Assembly: GCF_006439395.2 (NCBI RefSeq)
Contig: NZ_CP083950.1
Span: 2,046,001 to 2,110,000, forward strand
Length of the DNA: 64,000 nucleotides
DNA from: Mesorhizobium sp. B4-1-4
GTDB lineage: Bacteria; Pseudomonadota; Alphaproteobacteria; Rhizobiales; Rhizobiaceae
Direction of reading: 5' to 3'
Within the stretch, counting starts at the first letter, position 1. Each line of letters opens with the position of its first letter. Positions 63,513-64,000 of this stretch are shown here, in pieces. The notes beneath the pieces were generated by a model, which was given only the letters and a program-made list of their open reading frames with translations, had not been told where the DNA came from and searched no databases. The translations under genes were made by a program, and so were the position numbers.

Positions 63513-64000
63513 TCAAACTCCGGCTGAGATCAAAGTGCGCGTGACAATGGTGTCGGCAAGCAGCGCGGCGAAGATCACGAAGAGATAGAAGATCGAATAG
63601 GCAAACAGCGCCTTGGCCGGTTTCAGTTCCTCTTCGGGAGCGGCCAGAAGCTTCCAGGCGTGCCAGATGAAAGCGGCACCCAATGCGGCCGAGGCAATTC
63701 CGTAGTAGCCGCTGGCGAATCCGAAGAGCCAAGGCAGTATGCCGACCGGCGCCAAAAGCAGCGCATAGGCAAGGATCTGCCTTCGCGTTGAAGCTGGGCC
63801 TGCCACATTCGGCATCATCGGAATACCGGCAGCGGCGTAGTCGCCAACCTTGAACAGCGCCAGCGCCCAGAAATGCGGCGGCGTCCAGAGAAAGATGATC
63901 AGAAACAGGATGAGGCTTTCAATGCCGATGGCGCCAGTTGCGGCGGCCCATCCAATCATCGGAGGAAGGGCGCCAGCCGCGCCACCGATGACGATGTTCT
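63513..64000 (-). CDS. ctaB: Protoheme IX farnesyltransferase (heme O synthase), C-terminal part, truncated by the window edge
   Basis: About 162 C-terminal residues are visible; the start lies beyond 64000. The UbiA-fold prenyltransferase region includes [32 protein letters not shown], the second Asp-rich loop [20 protein letters not shown] and several membrane helices. It converts heme b to heme o for oxidase assembly. It is on the opposite strand to the oxidase operon, so it is not part of that transcript. Confidence 0.93.
   Translation of the reverse strand, partial: NIVIGGAAGALPPMIGWAAATGAIGIESLILFLIIFLWTPPHFWALALFKVGDYAAAGIPMMPNVAGPASTRRQILAYALLLAPVGILPWLFGFASGYYGIASAALGAAFIWHAWKLLAAPEEELKPAKALFAYSIFYLFVIFAALLADTIVTRTLISAGV

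Noticed and set aside
1..64000. CRISPR arrays, prophage, toxin-antitoxin or restriction-modification systems
   Set aside because: No regularly spaced repeats, phage structural genes or recognisable defence gene pairs were seen.

Overview
The window is a chromosomal segment of a Hyphomicrobiales (Rhizobiales) alphaproteobacterium, most likely Mesorhizobium or a close relative. This is inferred from high GC, the conserved order dsbA-aroQ-accB-accC-aat next to DUF2155 and NDUFA12 genes, adenosylcobalamin-dependent NrdJ as ribonucleotide reductase, and many small families typical of this group (DUF982, DUF2188, DUF2218, DUF3126, DUF6074-like, PAS_5, BTLCP). No phylogeny could be run.

Layout. 1-8.3 kb: end of an M48/TPR protease gene, a ScsC/DsbA-like thiol oxidoreductase, aroQ, accB-accC, aat, then on the minus strand an NTF2-like protein, DUF2155 and the complex I accessory protein NDUFA12, followed by panB-panC. 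8.4-12.8 kb: minus-strand AIM24, GNAT, gatB, CBS-pair and rhomboid genes, with a structured stretch and an orphan + strand terminator between gatB and the CBS gene. 13-17.5 kb: PAS_5, double-PilZ, BTLCP, NYN-LOTUS and ankyrin genes. Here the PilZ 3' end plus its terminator is perfectly tandemly duplicated (344-bp unit), and the NYN gene carries one in-frame stop. 17.5-33.9 kb: metabolic and small genes (gamma carbonic anhydrase, cysE-DUF3126, agmatinase, CSD-DUF192-hydrolase operon, glyoxalase, DUF2218, DUF1697, threonine deaminase), two tandem paralogous hydrolase lipoproteins, adenine deaminase, a secreted hydrolase and an outer-membrane beta-barrel.

34.2-38.8 kb: tRNA-Leu(UAA), then a sparse stretch of small hypotheticals, a Nudix hydrolase, an old yellow enzyme, DUF982 and DUF2188 genes, and a hydrolase remnant. 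38.9-46.7 kb: molybdopterin-binding protein, universal stress protein, gpt, Nudix, PilZ and the large nrdJ gene behind a 629-bp leader with a DnaA box, NrdR-like boxes and an 18-bp palindrome. 46.7-53.9 kb is accessory and decaying: an IS256-type transposase remnant abutting an epimerase remnant, a J-domain protein, a three-gene TadE/TadG set with interspersed repeats, a frameshifted autotransporter barrel, and small DUF6074-like and DUF982 genes. 53.9-57.2 kb: map, radC, a Gly/Asn-rich coiled-coil exported protein and a decayed second copy of the radC 3' end. 57.2-64 kb: a five-gene cytochrome c oxidase operon (II, I, two subunit III-like proteins, IV), a YbaK-type deacylase, a DUF2189 membrane protein and the end of a heme O synthase gene that runs off the window.

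Most of the window is ordinary core chromosome. I did not find a complete, clearly new multi-gene system. The points most worth checking are the PilZ tandem duplication, the nonsense-interrupted NYN-LOTUS gene, the possible small RNA downstream of gatB, the nrdJ control region, and the cluster of gene remnants at 46.7-57 kb.
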